From contig OX387192.1 in the NCBI GenBank assembly GCA_947561395.2, positions 16,838,221 to 16,902,220 of the forward strand: DNA of 64,000 nt. The letters are read 5' to 3'. Origin of the DNA: Buxus sempervirens (taxonomy: Eukaryota; Streptophyta; Magnoliopsida; Buxales; Buxaceae). Within the stretch, counting starts at the first letter, position 1. Each line of letters opens with the position of its first letter. The notes under the pieces were generated by a model that made no database searches, was not told the origin of the DNA, and was given only the letters and a program-made list of their open reading frames with translations. Shown in pieces: positions 43,522-53,983 of the stretch. The position numbers and the translations under genes are program-made.

Positions 43522-46273
43522 TGTGCGCACCCGATTTCGGTCGCACGGCGAGGCGCACGAAAAACGACGCGTGCCTTGGGATTTGTTTGGAGTCGCCACT
43601 GCCTGATGGGGTGCAGGCAGACACCTGGGTGCCTAAGTTCTTCTATTAAGGCTTGGTTTGCGGCTTGAGATTCTAAGTAGGTTCTCGGTTGCGGTCTGGG
43701 GAATTCCGTAGACACCCCAGTCCACCCCGTCAAGTGACGGGTCCCATAAGTTTCCCTAGTTTGAGTCAACTCAGTTGGTCTCTCACTCACCCGATTCCTA
43801 TTCCAGCATGCAATTTTGATTAAGTCTAGCGGGACCGCCAAAGTGGTGTGGGTCCCTTTACTTGATTTTATCTTTTTAATTAAGATGATCTGGGCCTGGT
43901 GGGGTGGGCCCCGTTGGAAGGCCCACGGTATCCCTTAGTGGGCCAAGTGTGGCCCGTATGTTCCTTGGTGGGCCAAGTGTGGCCCTTTGGATTTTGGCTC
44001 ACTTTGAATTGATTTTATTTTAGAGTTCAAGTTGGATTAGTTAAGTGGATTTCATGCCAAAAGCGGGCCGGGATTGCTTTGTGGGCCCTTGAGTGGGCCC
44101 CACAATTGGTTGCCAAGTGATTTTGATTTTATCTTTCTTATCTGTGCCAACACGGGCCAAGTACTGGGCTTGGGGCCCTTTACCTGGGCTTGGGCTTGAA
44201 AGCCCAAGGCTTCCTGACTTAGGGTTTGGAAACCCTAAGTTGGTCGGGTTCATGGGCTTAGTGGGCCCGATAGGCCCTACCCGTGGTCTCGGCCAAACCA
44301 CATCCTACTTTAATCATGCATGGCCCAATTAGGGCTTGGGTGGGCCTCAAGTGGTCTGGCCCACTCAAATCTTTTATTATCTTAGTTAAGCATGAATGGG
44401 TTGGTTGGGCTTGGTGGGCCCCGTTGGAAGGCCCACCGGAAATCAATTTGGACCGGGTTGGTCCATGGCCCATGTTGGGTTTCTGGGTGACCCGGGAACC
44501 CTATTGGTTCATCCGGTTCGGTTTGGAAATAAAACCCACATTCAGCAATAATCACATAAGAAAATACACAAAATTGACACCCTATCAAGAAAAAATTGGC
44601 TCATTGTGCTGGGTCCAAGGGGAGGTACCCGGGGGCCCTGTGGGCGAAGCGAAGCGGAGCCCACGGGGTGGGGTACCTCCCTGTACCAAGGTACGAGTTG
44701 GATGCGCAGCGAACAAAGGGGTAGGGGAAATTTTTGACCTGGCGCTCACCCGATACCAGGTGAGCGCGAGCTGGGCGGGAGGTGAGCGCGAGATGGGCGC
44801 GAGGTGGGTGCCAGAATTTTCACTTGGTTTTAGGTGGGCGCGAGCTGAGCGCCAGGTGGGCGCCAGCTCGGCGGGAAGTGAGGTGAAAGGGGCGCCCACC
44901 TCCTAGGTGAGCGCCAGGTGGGCGCCAGATGAGCGGCAGGTCACTGCAATTTTCAACTCTCTGTTTTTTTGAGATCTCCAACTCTGGCCGATTTTTTTAG
45001 GTCTGTAACTGTTCCACTAGCCTCCTAACATGCTCAGAACACTTCCCAACTAGTTTTAGATTTAATCTAAACACATTTTTATGAAAATCAAACCTCCTTG
45101 TAAACCTGCAAATCCGAACACCTAAACACTAACAGAACATGCAAGGAAGGGGACTGGGGGCTTTATGGGATAGAGATGATGCAAACATCAGGGAGAACAT
45201 GCTCCCCCCTCGAATCACACAATCACTGCTACTATACGAAATAACAGAAAAGAACCGATAGCAATGGAATTATTTATTTTGGAACAGGGGCCATTGAGAA
45301 CATTACCTGGGTGTTTCTAACACCTCTCCGAAGTGGGTGAAGCCTCCTTGGAGCGCGCGAGCGGCCGCCGGAGCAACCTTCTTCTCACACCAAGAGCGCG
45401 GCCTCCTTCAGATTTGACGAGGAAGAAGAGGAAGGGAGGGGACCTGTGTGTCTGGTCTTTATCTTCAAAACCCCGAGCCCAGAAAAATGCCCAACCGAAA
45501 CTCTCCCACAAAAAATTTTTCCAAACCCGAAATCAGCCAACCTCTGCGCGAGAGAGAACCAAAAAAAAATGCAGAACCTTTTGCCCTGAATCCTCGCGCG
45601 GCTTTTATAGATGAAGGGAGAAAGGGGTACGCGCTCAGCGCGTACCCGCATGCCACGTCCGCTCGAGAGACAAAATCATGACGGAAAAATTAATGCGGCC
45701 GCTCATTTGTTTTAAAAATCCGAAAATTAGGATATGGTCCCTGGTAATTTTCAATTCAATCCGATATTCTCGGCTTTTTACAGATTTAATCCCTGGGATA
45801 TTTCGTATATTTGGATATTTACGGATTTAATCCCTAAGATCTTTTCCTGCGCAACTCGCCACGTGTGCAGCTTTTTGCCATGTGCGCAGATTGCCAGTTT
45901 TGCTGCTCGGGAACTTCGCCAGCTCATATTTTCTTCATCCGGGCTCCGATTTTGGTAAACTCAGTTGCGTTAGAATCGTATCGGAGCCCTCTATCTGATG
46001 ACCTAGGGGTAGGCCTCCGGATCGGATTTTAGCAGAAAGTCAACTTTTGGCTCTGCTCAAGTTTGACCGCCCGCAGAACCTTCATCCGGACCCCGATTCC
46101 TGTAAACTCAGTTGCGTTGGAACCGTGTCGAGATTCTCTATCCAATGATATAAAGCAAGGTGGCCAAATATCACTTAATGAAAAAGTCAACTTTTTGTCC
46201 CCTTAGGGGTTTGACTTTTTGCCAGGGTTTTCATTTTCAGCAATTCTAGGGGTGCAAAAATAAGGTGCTTACA
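43522..46273 (-). repeat. 5' LTR of the gag-only element
   Basis: 2,752 bp, beginning on the minus strand at 46273 (TGTAAGCACC). TATAAAAG lies at 45602-45609 (minus). A perfect palindrome with 10-bp arms (GGGTACGCGC/GCGCGTACCC) lies at 45625-45647, 15 bp upstream of the TATA box. The GC-rich array is at 44742-44935. Confidence 0.9.
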
Positions 46274-46278
46274 CCTAT

Positions 46279-46838
46279 TTCTATAAACTATATGAGTATG
46301 TTATTCTTAAGAATGAAACTTAGAAAAAGGTAGAAACAATATTAATAATTATTACAAGTATTGAGTGTAATATATTTATAATAGAGATGTGTGCATATTA
46401 GCCCCACTTACTAAGTTTTGTAACTCATCGATCTTATCATTTTCAGGAAACCGGCAACCAAGAGGTAATGGAAGAAAGTGACAGGATGGTGATTAGAGTG
46501 ATGAAACAATTTATTTGATTTTGTTATTATTGTTATGAAACTTTTGGGTGGATGTTATATTAGTAACTTGGAAGTTATTTTGTGGACCAGTTGGGTTGTT
46601 TTGAGACTAGTTGTATTTAGTATTAAAACCTTGGGTTGAACAGGTTAAATGATGGGTTTATGAATTGGTTTATTGGTTTAATTTTTTGTGTTTAACTTTG
46701 AGATTGAGATTACTAAATGAAATTTTCAAGCACTTATTTCTCATTAAATGTATTTTTGGATTCGCTTACGAGCAAGGTTACGTCCAGTCCTACACATGTA
46801 TAGCTATACATGACTACGTGAGGATTTAGGGCGTGACA
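46279..46838 (+). mobile_element. Right end of the split Del/Tekay-like LTR
   Basis: It continues from 32358 after the CCTAT duplication. It contains the conserved block CCCCACTTACTAAG followed by CATTTTCAGG (about 46400-46447) and ends GGGCGTGACA at 46838. The expected TGTCACGCCC start was not found in the window. Confidence 0.6.
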
Positions 46839-47279
46839 AAAGGAGTATGAGTTTTCTATCTCAATGTAAGAAAGGGATATTCTCGATTATGTATTAATAT
46901 TTTTTTTCATATGTAATCAAAAGATTACAAGTGATTTTACAAATTAAAAGAGATTAGCATTTACATATTTGTCAATACAATAAAAGAAAGGTTACAATAA
47001 GATTTACAATAATGTGCCTTGATCTCCTCCAATAATATATGGACACCTTCTGTGATTATCTCCAAGAGGATATTTTTTACTTGCCTTTCAATTGTGCCTT
47101 GATTTTCTCTGGCATTTTCTCTCTTGTCTTCTTCAAAAATAACTGTTCCATGATTTTATCTTTTAATCTCAGGCCTGAACATAAACTTACTTATTTATCT
47201 TCTTGTGTAGAAATGTTTTGAGATCTTGAATCTCAGGACTCTAATAGTTAAGCAATATTAGATTGTTAAATGTGATCCT
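46839..47279. other. Unassigned AT-rich spacer
   Basis: No gene, repeat or LTR landmark recognised. Confidence 0.4.
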
Positions 47280-47578
47280 CCATAAATTAAAACTACTAGA
47301 GCTAATGACTTTTGACGAGTGATCACACCTTCTCCTCATCTTAACCAAGAAGGAGGCTAAGGAAGATACTTTGGAGACCAAGGGAGGTACTCCAACTGTT
47401 GTTCCAACTCCAAGGACCATTCACACCCCCCCAAGGAGGTTCTTATACCCAAGGTGAGCCTCCTCCACACTTTCATGTAACATATATTCAGATTATAGTG
47501 ATATGAGCATGCTTTTAGAAGTTTATGCCATGAGGCTCATGCATCTCTTAATGTGTCCCTCTTCTTCTTCTCTTTATG

Positions 47579-47615
<37 letters not shown>

Positions 47616-49466
47616 TGTATGTATATATTTTTTGTTCTCTTTACTAAGAGGAAACTCCCATGGTAAGGGGAGGTGGCTGATCCAAAAGGAAGAGGAGAAG
47701 AGACCATGATAGTTCAACTTAAGGTCTCACCTAAATGTCCCTATTCCATGTTCCTTTTTTATTTGATATAGGGAGAGCATGTTCTCCCTCCCCCTTCATG
47801 TCCAATGTACCCCGTAAAACCCCCATATCCCCTTCTCTTATTTGCCTTCTAGTCACCCTTAAACTTGTTTTTATCATTGTTCCATAATGTAGGGTAGTTG
47901 TATGGATTTGCATGTGTGTAAGTAGCACACTTCACTCACACATCACCATGCCTTGTTCACTTTTTTTAAGCATCCCATGTATCTGAACATAAAAGAACCA
48001 TGTACACACACTTATTCACATGTTTGTTGTTTTAAGTGAGGTCATGCATATCTTTAGTCTTTCATGCACATTCCATGTTGCACACACCCTTATAGCTCTC
48101 CATCTTGCTTGTAATATTAGGAGGCTCCTTAAATGTGATGTTTGCTTGCTTTGTGTGGGCATGAACATGGTGTGGCTGAAATAGTCCATGACAAGGGCCT
48201 ATCAGGCCACTTCCCTTTCTCTTCCCATGGAGAGGAGAAATCTGTCATATATACAGTATATAGGACATCTAAGGTCCCATGTAAACTCAAGGAGATCATC
48301 CCAAAGTGGAAGAGGAGGCCCCAAGCCTCACCTCCCCACTTCTTAAGGTTAAAAATTAACAAAAATTAGCTTAACTGGGCTCATTACCTTAATCTCCAAC
48401 CACTGTGGGCCCACAGTGGGGTCCACATAGTTTCTGGTTACCCAAAGAAACCAAGGAACCCAAGCCCATGGCCAAAATACCATTTCTGGTATTTTTAAGG
48501 CTTAACCGAAATCTCAGTTCGGTCAAGCCTTATTCTATTAATGACTGAAATTTAATTTCGGTCATTAACAGAATAATGGTTGACCGAACTGTGTTTTCGG
48601 TCAACCTATAAAAGTTACAAAAATGCAATTTTGGCCATTTAATTCCAATAAAAGTTATATAAAATTTGGCTACGTCGTATATACAGCATGACCAAAATCC
48701 AATTCCAGTCACGTAGTATATACTGCGTAATCGAAATCTAATTTTGGTCGCCCACCAATTCTAGGTTGACCGAATTATCTTTTCAGTCCAACCCAGAAAT
48801 GTAGTTTTCGGATCTTTCAATTGTTTTTATCCCTTTTAATTAAACTAATAAATTCAACTGGGTTTTAGGGTTCTCCTATAACCAAAAATGAGCCTTGGGC
48901 CTAGTAGGCCCAAATTGAATACCGATTCCAATGGAGCCCACCCATTCTGACCAACTCCCTTGATTAAGGATAAACAAGAATTAACCTAATTAAGGGTCGT
49001 ACCTCATGAGGCCCAATTAAGGCCCAACTGGATATATGCTTGGTAATTCTTAGATGGTTTGGCCGAGGCTTAGGGTTTGGGCCTATCGGGCCCTCTCTCT
49101 CTAAAAGAGAACCCGTTCATTTAGCCAAAAGGGGAGGGATATACATCCCTTACTCACAGAAGACTTAGGCTTTCAAACCTAAGCCTAGGAAATGGGCCCC
49201 AAGCCCATCCCTAGTTCAATTGAACCAAATTAAAGCAAAGAAAATAAAATTAAAGGAAGCCATAGTAGGGCCCACCTTGAGGGCCCTCAAATCATCCAGG
49301 CCCACTAAAAGGCATAAATCTTAATCCTAATTTCTTTTAACCTTAATCTAATAAAATTAATCAAACTTAACCAAAACCCTAAAGAGCTTTTAAGCTTAGA
49401 TTAAGCCCATGAAAGGGACATATGGGCTATACTTTAGTCCATCTGGGATTCCGTGGGCCTCCCAAC
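47280..49466 (+). mobile_element. 3' part of an Ogre-type LTR (TGTAAGCACC family)
   Basis: The order of landmarks matches 53040-54800 of the LTR at 51790-55037: a CCCCCCAAGG splice-like block, a palindrome array, then a GGGCCC-rich segment with stem-loops. Its 5' half and its CA end are missing, and it is cut at 49467 by the next LTR. A TA microsatellite lies at 47581-47608. ORFs in it look incidental. Confidence 0.6.
48499..48797 (+). repeat. Palindrome array, 39-bp period (GACCGAA type)
   Basis: Units with GACCGAA/TTCGGTC arms are anchored at 48504, 48543 and 48582, then 48690, 48729 and 48768. The spacing is exactly 39 bp within each set of three. The best unit is GGTTGACCGAA-N7-TTCGGTCAACC, with 11-bp arms. 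Confidence 0.88.
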
Positions 49467-49580
49467 TATAGACACCCCAAAATTGTGCTGAGAAAATAAT
49501 GAATAATTGGCCAAAACATTAAAAAATAGTTTGTTTTCTTGTAGCCAGTGCAAAATTTCAGATTAGAACATTTTCCCTTG

Positions 49581-49719
49581 TATCCGACACAAGTCATCGG
49601 ATACAAGCAAGAGTGTTATATCCGACAGAAGTCGTTGGATACAAGCAGACATAAGTGTATCCGACGAAATGTGTCGGATACAAAAATGTTCACTTATGTC
49701 CGACCTGAGTTGTCGGATA
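49581..49719 (+). repeat. Palindrome array, 39-bp period (TATCCGA type) in LTR U3
   Basis: Four 23-bp units, T(A/G)TCCGAC-N8-T(C/T)GGATA, start at 49581, 49619, 49658 and 49697. The first has 11-bp arms (CTTGTATCCGA/TCGGATACAAG). The array starts 114 bp into the LTR, the place where the related LTR at 10346 has its 28-bp array. Confidence 0.9.
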
Positions 49720-50606
49720 CAAGGTTTTTGCTCAAAATTAGGGTTTTCCGAAAGTTTTCACTCTTTACAATCATATCCTTTGTTTAAGAAGTGGAAATCT
49801 TGGAAATAGCCTCATGGTTAAGTGTGGGGGATTCTAGACACATCCTTGTGTCTACCATTAGGGTTCCCCCCTAACCCTAGCCATTGCCTATAAATAGGAG
49901 GCTTCTCCTCAAGCAAATGGCCAAGAATTTTAGAGTCAGAAGTTGGAGATTGGAGAGCTCTGAGTGAAGAAGGGAACCGCTGCCGCATTGCTTCCAGAAA
50001 CCCAGGTAAGCCTGGAACTTCTTTATTTTTATGTCTTTACATTCTAGGGTTAGATCTTTCTTCTACCTTTTTGTAGAATAATGGCCTACTCTTTGTGTAT
50101 GCAACCCCTTTCCCTATTCAAAGTACCTCGAGACTCCCTCTAGCCGTAAAACGTGAAGGGGGATCTAGGGGAAACGAGATTGGGAATTGATCCTTAGTCT
50201 TAGAATCCTTTTGAATGGCCTTTTGTTGTGTGAAGACCCATTTCATACTCAAAGTACCCCAAGAATATCTCGGAACCGTAAAATGGGGAGAGAGAACTAG
50301 GGGAAATGAGAATGGAACAGAACCCTTGTAAGATCTTGGATTTTTTTGAAATTTTCATTAAGATTAAATAGAGATTTAAGGATTTAAAATGAGACTAAAG
50401 GATTTAAGGAGGTTAATTAAATTAAAAATTTAAAAGACTTAATTTGTTTGGGTTGGTTCAATTGGATCGGTTCATTTAAAGTATTATATAAATTGAAATG
50501 GTTTATTTAAGTTGGGTTGGTTGGTTAGTGGGGTTTAAGGGGGTTTAAGTTGGTGGTTTGGTGGTTTAGTGAGGGTTGAACCGGTTCAATGTAAAAAAAA
50601 AACGTT

Positions 50607-50636
50607 AGATGGAAGAACCCGTAGGTTCTTCCATCT
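50607..50636 (+). repeat. Perfect 13-bp inverted repeat (strong hairpin)
   Basis: AGATGGAAGAACC and GGTTCTTCCATCT are separated by CGTA. It lies 281 bp into the LTR-type element and just before the purine-rich tract. Confidence 0.85.
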
Positions 50637-52518
50637 CAAGAGAGGGCGTTAAGGGTTTGGGAGAAAGAAGAAAGGGGACGGAGAAGAAGAAATCGCAAGA
50701 GGAAGAAGAAGGAGGAAGAAGGGGAAAAGAAGGAATAAGAAAAGAAGAAGAGAAGAAGAAGGGAAGTGTTTGTCCATTCTGGTCGTTCAAGAGAAGAAGG
50801 AAAAATGCAAAAGAAAGGGGGAAATCGAGTGGAGGAAGATGAGAAAAGAGAGGAAGAGAAGAGAGGACAAGAAAACGTGGGGAAGAAGAAGAAGAAGAAG
50901 GAGAAGGAGAAAGGAAGAAGAGGAAGAGAGATTCGTTTGTTGAAGGTTAACAGAACGAGGGAAAAACGCAGAGGAGAATAGGAAAAGAGGGCTTGGGCGT
51001 GGATTTCTACAAAATCTGTAAGTAGCATTTTTCTCATTCGATCTACTCCTGTTTAATCTTTTTCTTTTATTTCTGTTTGTTAGAGACATTACTGTTTGGT
51101 TCGATCGACTCTTGGTTGTTTTTTTTTAAACTTGATAGCATGTTTTGATTTCTCTTCTCGTTGCCGTCAACAGATTTTTGATTCTTGTTTGATTTCTTTT
51201 GTTCGATTATTGTGTGATCTTGGGAGTTTCTGGTTGCAAGACAACTCTCAATTAGAGCAGTCCTGTGATTTTTAGTTGTTGGGCAAATGATATGGAATTA
51301 GGATTTCTGGAGTTGCCTTCTTTCTTGTTAAAATTTTCGACGGTGTTGGCATAGTTTCATTATTTCTGTTATCTTTAAAACATCCTAATTAGAAATTAGT
51401 ATTGGCTTTGTTTCTTTTCACCCCGCATCAATGTTTTATATGAATCTCAAGGTTTTTGGAAGTTGAGTGAATACTAGCGTGAGGAGTAGACAAGGTTTAA
51501 TATATTTAGTTTTTATTTTTGTCAATCAGAAAAGTTTAAAGAATCAAAACTACCAACTAAATTCTGCCTGCATCACACTGTGGAAGCTGATTTTGATATC
51601 GGCCTTTATTCTTGACTAGCTGGGGATATTATAAGTTAATTGAAGTCAATTATAGTTGAAGATTTACATCATGGGAACCTTATCAATCTGAATCAAAACT
51701 TGTCACTTTTCAGGTAGTTGATATTTGATTACATAACTGAATTACTGGGAAGTTGTATCTATTTGATCTTAGAGAATGATCATGTTGTGTGTAAGCACCT
51801 CATTTTTGCGCTCCCAAAAAGCCAGAAATGCAAAACCCTGCTAAAAAGTCAAACCCTAAGGAGTGAAAAGTTGACCTTTTAATCAGATAAAATTTGGCCA
51901 CCTTGATCTATCACATTGGATAAAGAATCTCGACACGGTTCCAGCGCAACTGGGTTTGCAGGAATCGGAGTCCGGATAAAGGTTCTGCGGGCGGTCAAAC
52001 TTAAGGAAAAGCCAAGAGTTGACTTTTCCTCGATTTCCGTGCCAAATACCTTACTTTAGCCCAATGGATAGAGAATCCCGACACGGTCCCAGCGCAACTG
52101 GGTTTGCAGGAATCGGAGTCCGGATAAAGGTTTTAAGGGCAGTCAAACTTAAGGGAAGGCTAAAAGTTGACTTTTTCTCGGAATCCGTGCCAAGTGCTTA
52201 GCCCCATGTCATTAAATAGAGGGCTCCGATACGAGTTTAACACAATTGAGTTTGCTCAAATCGGAGATCAGATGAGGGAGATATGAGCTGTCGAAGTTTC
52301 CGGGCTGCAAAAGCCGGAAACTGCACACGTGGCGCAGGAACTGCACACGTGGCTGCCAACGCAGCGAAATATCTCGGGGACTAAATCTTGAATATCCAAA
52401 AATCTCAAGGACTAAACAAAAATTCGTACGGGGCAATTCGTAGATATCCAAAAGTGTCAAATCAGTCAAATCGGTCGAATCGGTCAAGTCGAAGGGCAAA
52501 TCCGTAATTTTCTGATTT

Positions 52519-52763
52519 GTATCCGGTCACATATACCGGATACACTAGCTTCCCTTCATGACCGGACGTGAAGACCGGATACATCAAGATATTCGCGCGA
52601 GATCCGCGCCGATCGCCCGACAAATCCGCAGCGGCATTTAATTTTCGAATGATTGTGTTTGTATCCGGACTTGAAGACCGGATACAAAGGAGCATTAGTG
52701 TATCCGGACTTGAAGTCCGGATACAAAGGAGCCTTAGTGTATCCGGACTTCAAGTCCGGATAC
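52519..52763 (+). repeat. Palindrome array, 39-bp period (GTATCCGGAC type), abutting the TATA box
   Basis: 25-bp units lie at 52519, 52558, 52661, 52700 and 52739. The steps are 39, 103, 39 and 39. The last two are perfect palindromes with 12-bp arms (GTATCCGGACTT/AAGTCCGGATAC) around one base. The last unit ends 12 bp before TATAAATA. Confidence 0.92.
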
Positions 52764-52775
52764 ATTAAGTTTGCT

Positions 52776-52783
52776 TATAAATA
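52776..52783 (+). promoter_or_regulatory. LTR TATA box
   Basis: TATAAATA directly downstream of the palindrome array. A CCAGGTATG donor-like site follows about 290 bp later (near 53065), as in the other LTRs. Confidence 0.65.
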
Positions 52784-53840
52784 GCAAACAGCAGCTCATT
52801 TCCGGGGTTGGCCTTGGTTTCTATGGTTTCCTAGCTCTCCTCTCTCACCTACCCACCCCGAATCCCATCTTCTTCACCTCTCTCAACCCTCTTTCACCTC
52901 CAAGCAAGGATCAAAGCCCCCCCCAAGCCTTGGCCTTCCTTCTCCTTTTCATTCCCTGGCTGAAGCAAGAAGGAGCTGTTGTTTTGTTGAGAAAGAAGAG
53001 ACTTCCAGCTGCGGTTCAAGCTCAAGGAGAGGTCTCCACCTTGCTCAAGGGTTCAAGAACCCCCCAGGTATGTTCCCTACCACATTGTATTCAGCATATA
53101 ATAAATAGGGATTTTTCTAAAAATATTTTTGTATGCTCCCCTTTCTCTTGCATGGAACTGTGCTCTTACCATGCTAAGTAGTATTTAATCTTCAGTTTCA
53201 TGGCCCTAAGCCACCTATAGCATGAGAGCCACGTAGGGCCCTTGGGGGAATGGGATAACTCCCTTCTTCCCACACTTAGTTTACTGTTTTCACAAGTTAA
53301 GCATGTAGGCTTGCTGATTTTGGGCAGATCTTTCAAGGAGCATGTTCCTTGGCCTTCCTCTAATGTACCCTTATGAAAGCCCCCCTCTCTCCCCCTTCTG
53401 TAAATTTTCGTGGGCTAAAGTATGAGGTCTTGGAGGTTTGGGCGTCGCTAAGAGACGGGTAATGGCTTGTTAGAACATGGTTTAGGCCTTGGGTTTCCTC
53501 CCTTTGTCTTGGTTCTCTCTGCTGATTTCTTTAAGTTACATGTGATGTGCTTTTATTTATTTGATAACAAATGCTAGAGTTCCTTAGTTACCCATCTGTT
53601 TAGGCATGGTGAAGCCTCCTCTTGTATGCATATGTGCCCTGGTCAGTCATGCAAGCATGCTCCAACACCCCCAAACTCCCATTTGTTTGCTAGAAGAGCC
53701 AAAAGGAGAAGCCAAGTGTGGCTTCTCCCAATTCTGAACCTGCGTGGGCTCATCCAGGAGCCCACAAGACCTTCTACACACTCCTGGGAACCCCTGGAAG
53801 TCACCCCAGTGGCAGAATGCCTAAAAATGGCCAATACAGG

Positions 53841-53983
53841 GTGATCCGGCAACTCAGGCCGGATCACCTGTAGCCTAGGTTTATCCGGCCACTAAGGCCG
53901 GATAACCTAGGGCTTCTGTCTATCCAGCAGCTTAGGCCGGATCACCTGAAGACCAAGTGTATCCGGCCTGAGTTGCCGGATAC
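53841..53983 (+). repeat. Palindrome array, 39-bp period (ATCCGGC type)
   Basis: ATCC(G/A)GC anchors lie at 53844, 53883, 53922 and 53961, exactly 39 bp apart. The first unit is GTGATCCGGC-N7-GCCGGATCAC. This is a second array in the same LTR, about 1.1 kb past the TATA box. Confidence 0.9.

Larger units (their letters stand above)
32359..46273 (-). mobile_element. Gag-only Ogre-like LTR retrotransposon (TR-GAG type)
   Basis: The 13,915-bp element is bounded by LTRs of 2.8 kb and perfect CCTAT duplications (32354-32358, 46274-46278). On the minus strand the LTR begins TGTAAGCACC and ends GGTGCGCACA. The primer site, gag and polypurine tract all agree with minus orientation. The interior holds a 3.7-kb repeat-rich leader, one gag gene and about 3 kb without pol, so it is non-autonomous. 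The two LTRs match closely apart from four indels (148, 62, 22 and 12 bp), pointing to a fairly recent insertion. Confidence 0.9.

Noticed and set aside
44283-44906. 207-codon ORF and its twin near 33120-33684
   Set aside because: They lie wholly within the LTRs of the gag-only element, contain the GC-rich array, and differ in length between the two LTRs.
50609-51089. Overlapping ORFs rich in Lys/Glu or Ser/Phe
   Set aside because: A purine-rich tract gives long open frames on both strands. Composition artefact.
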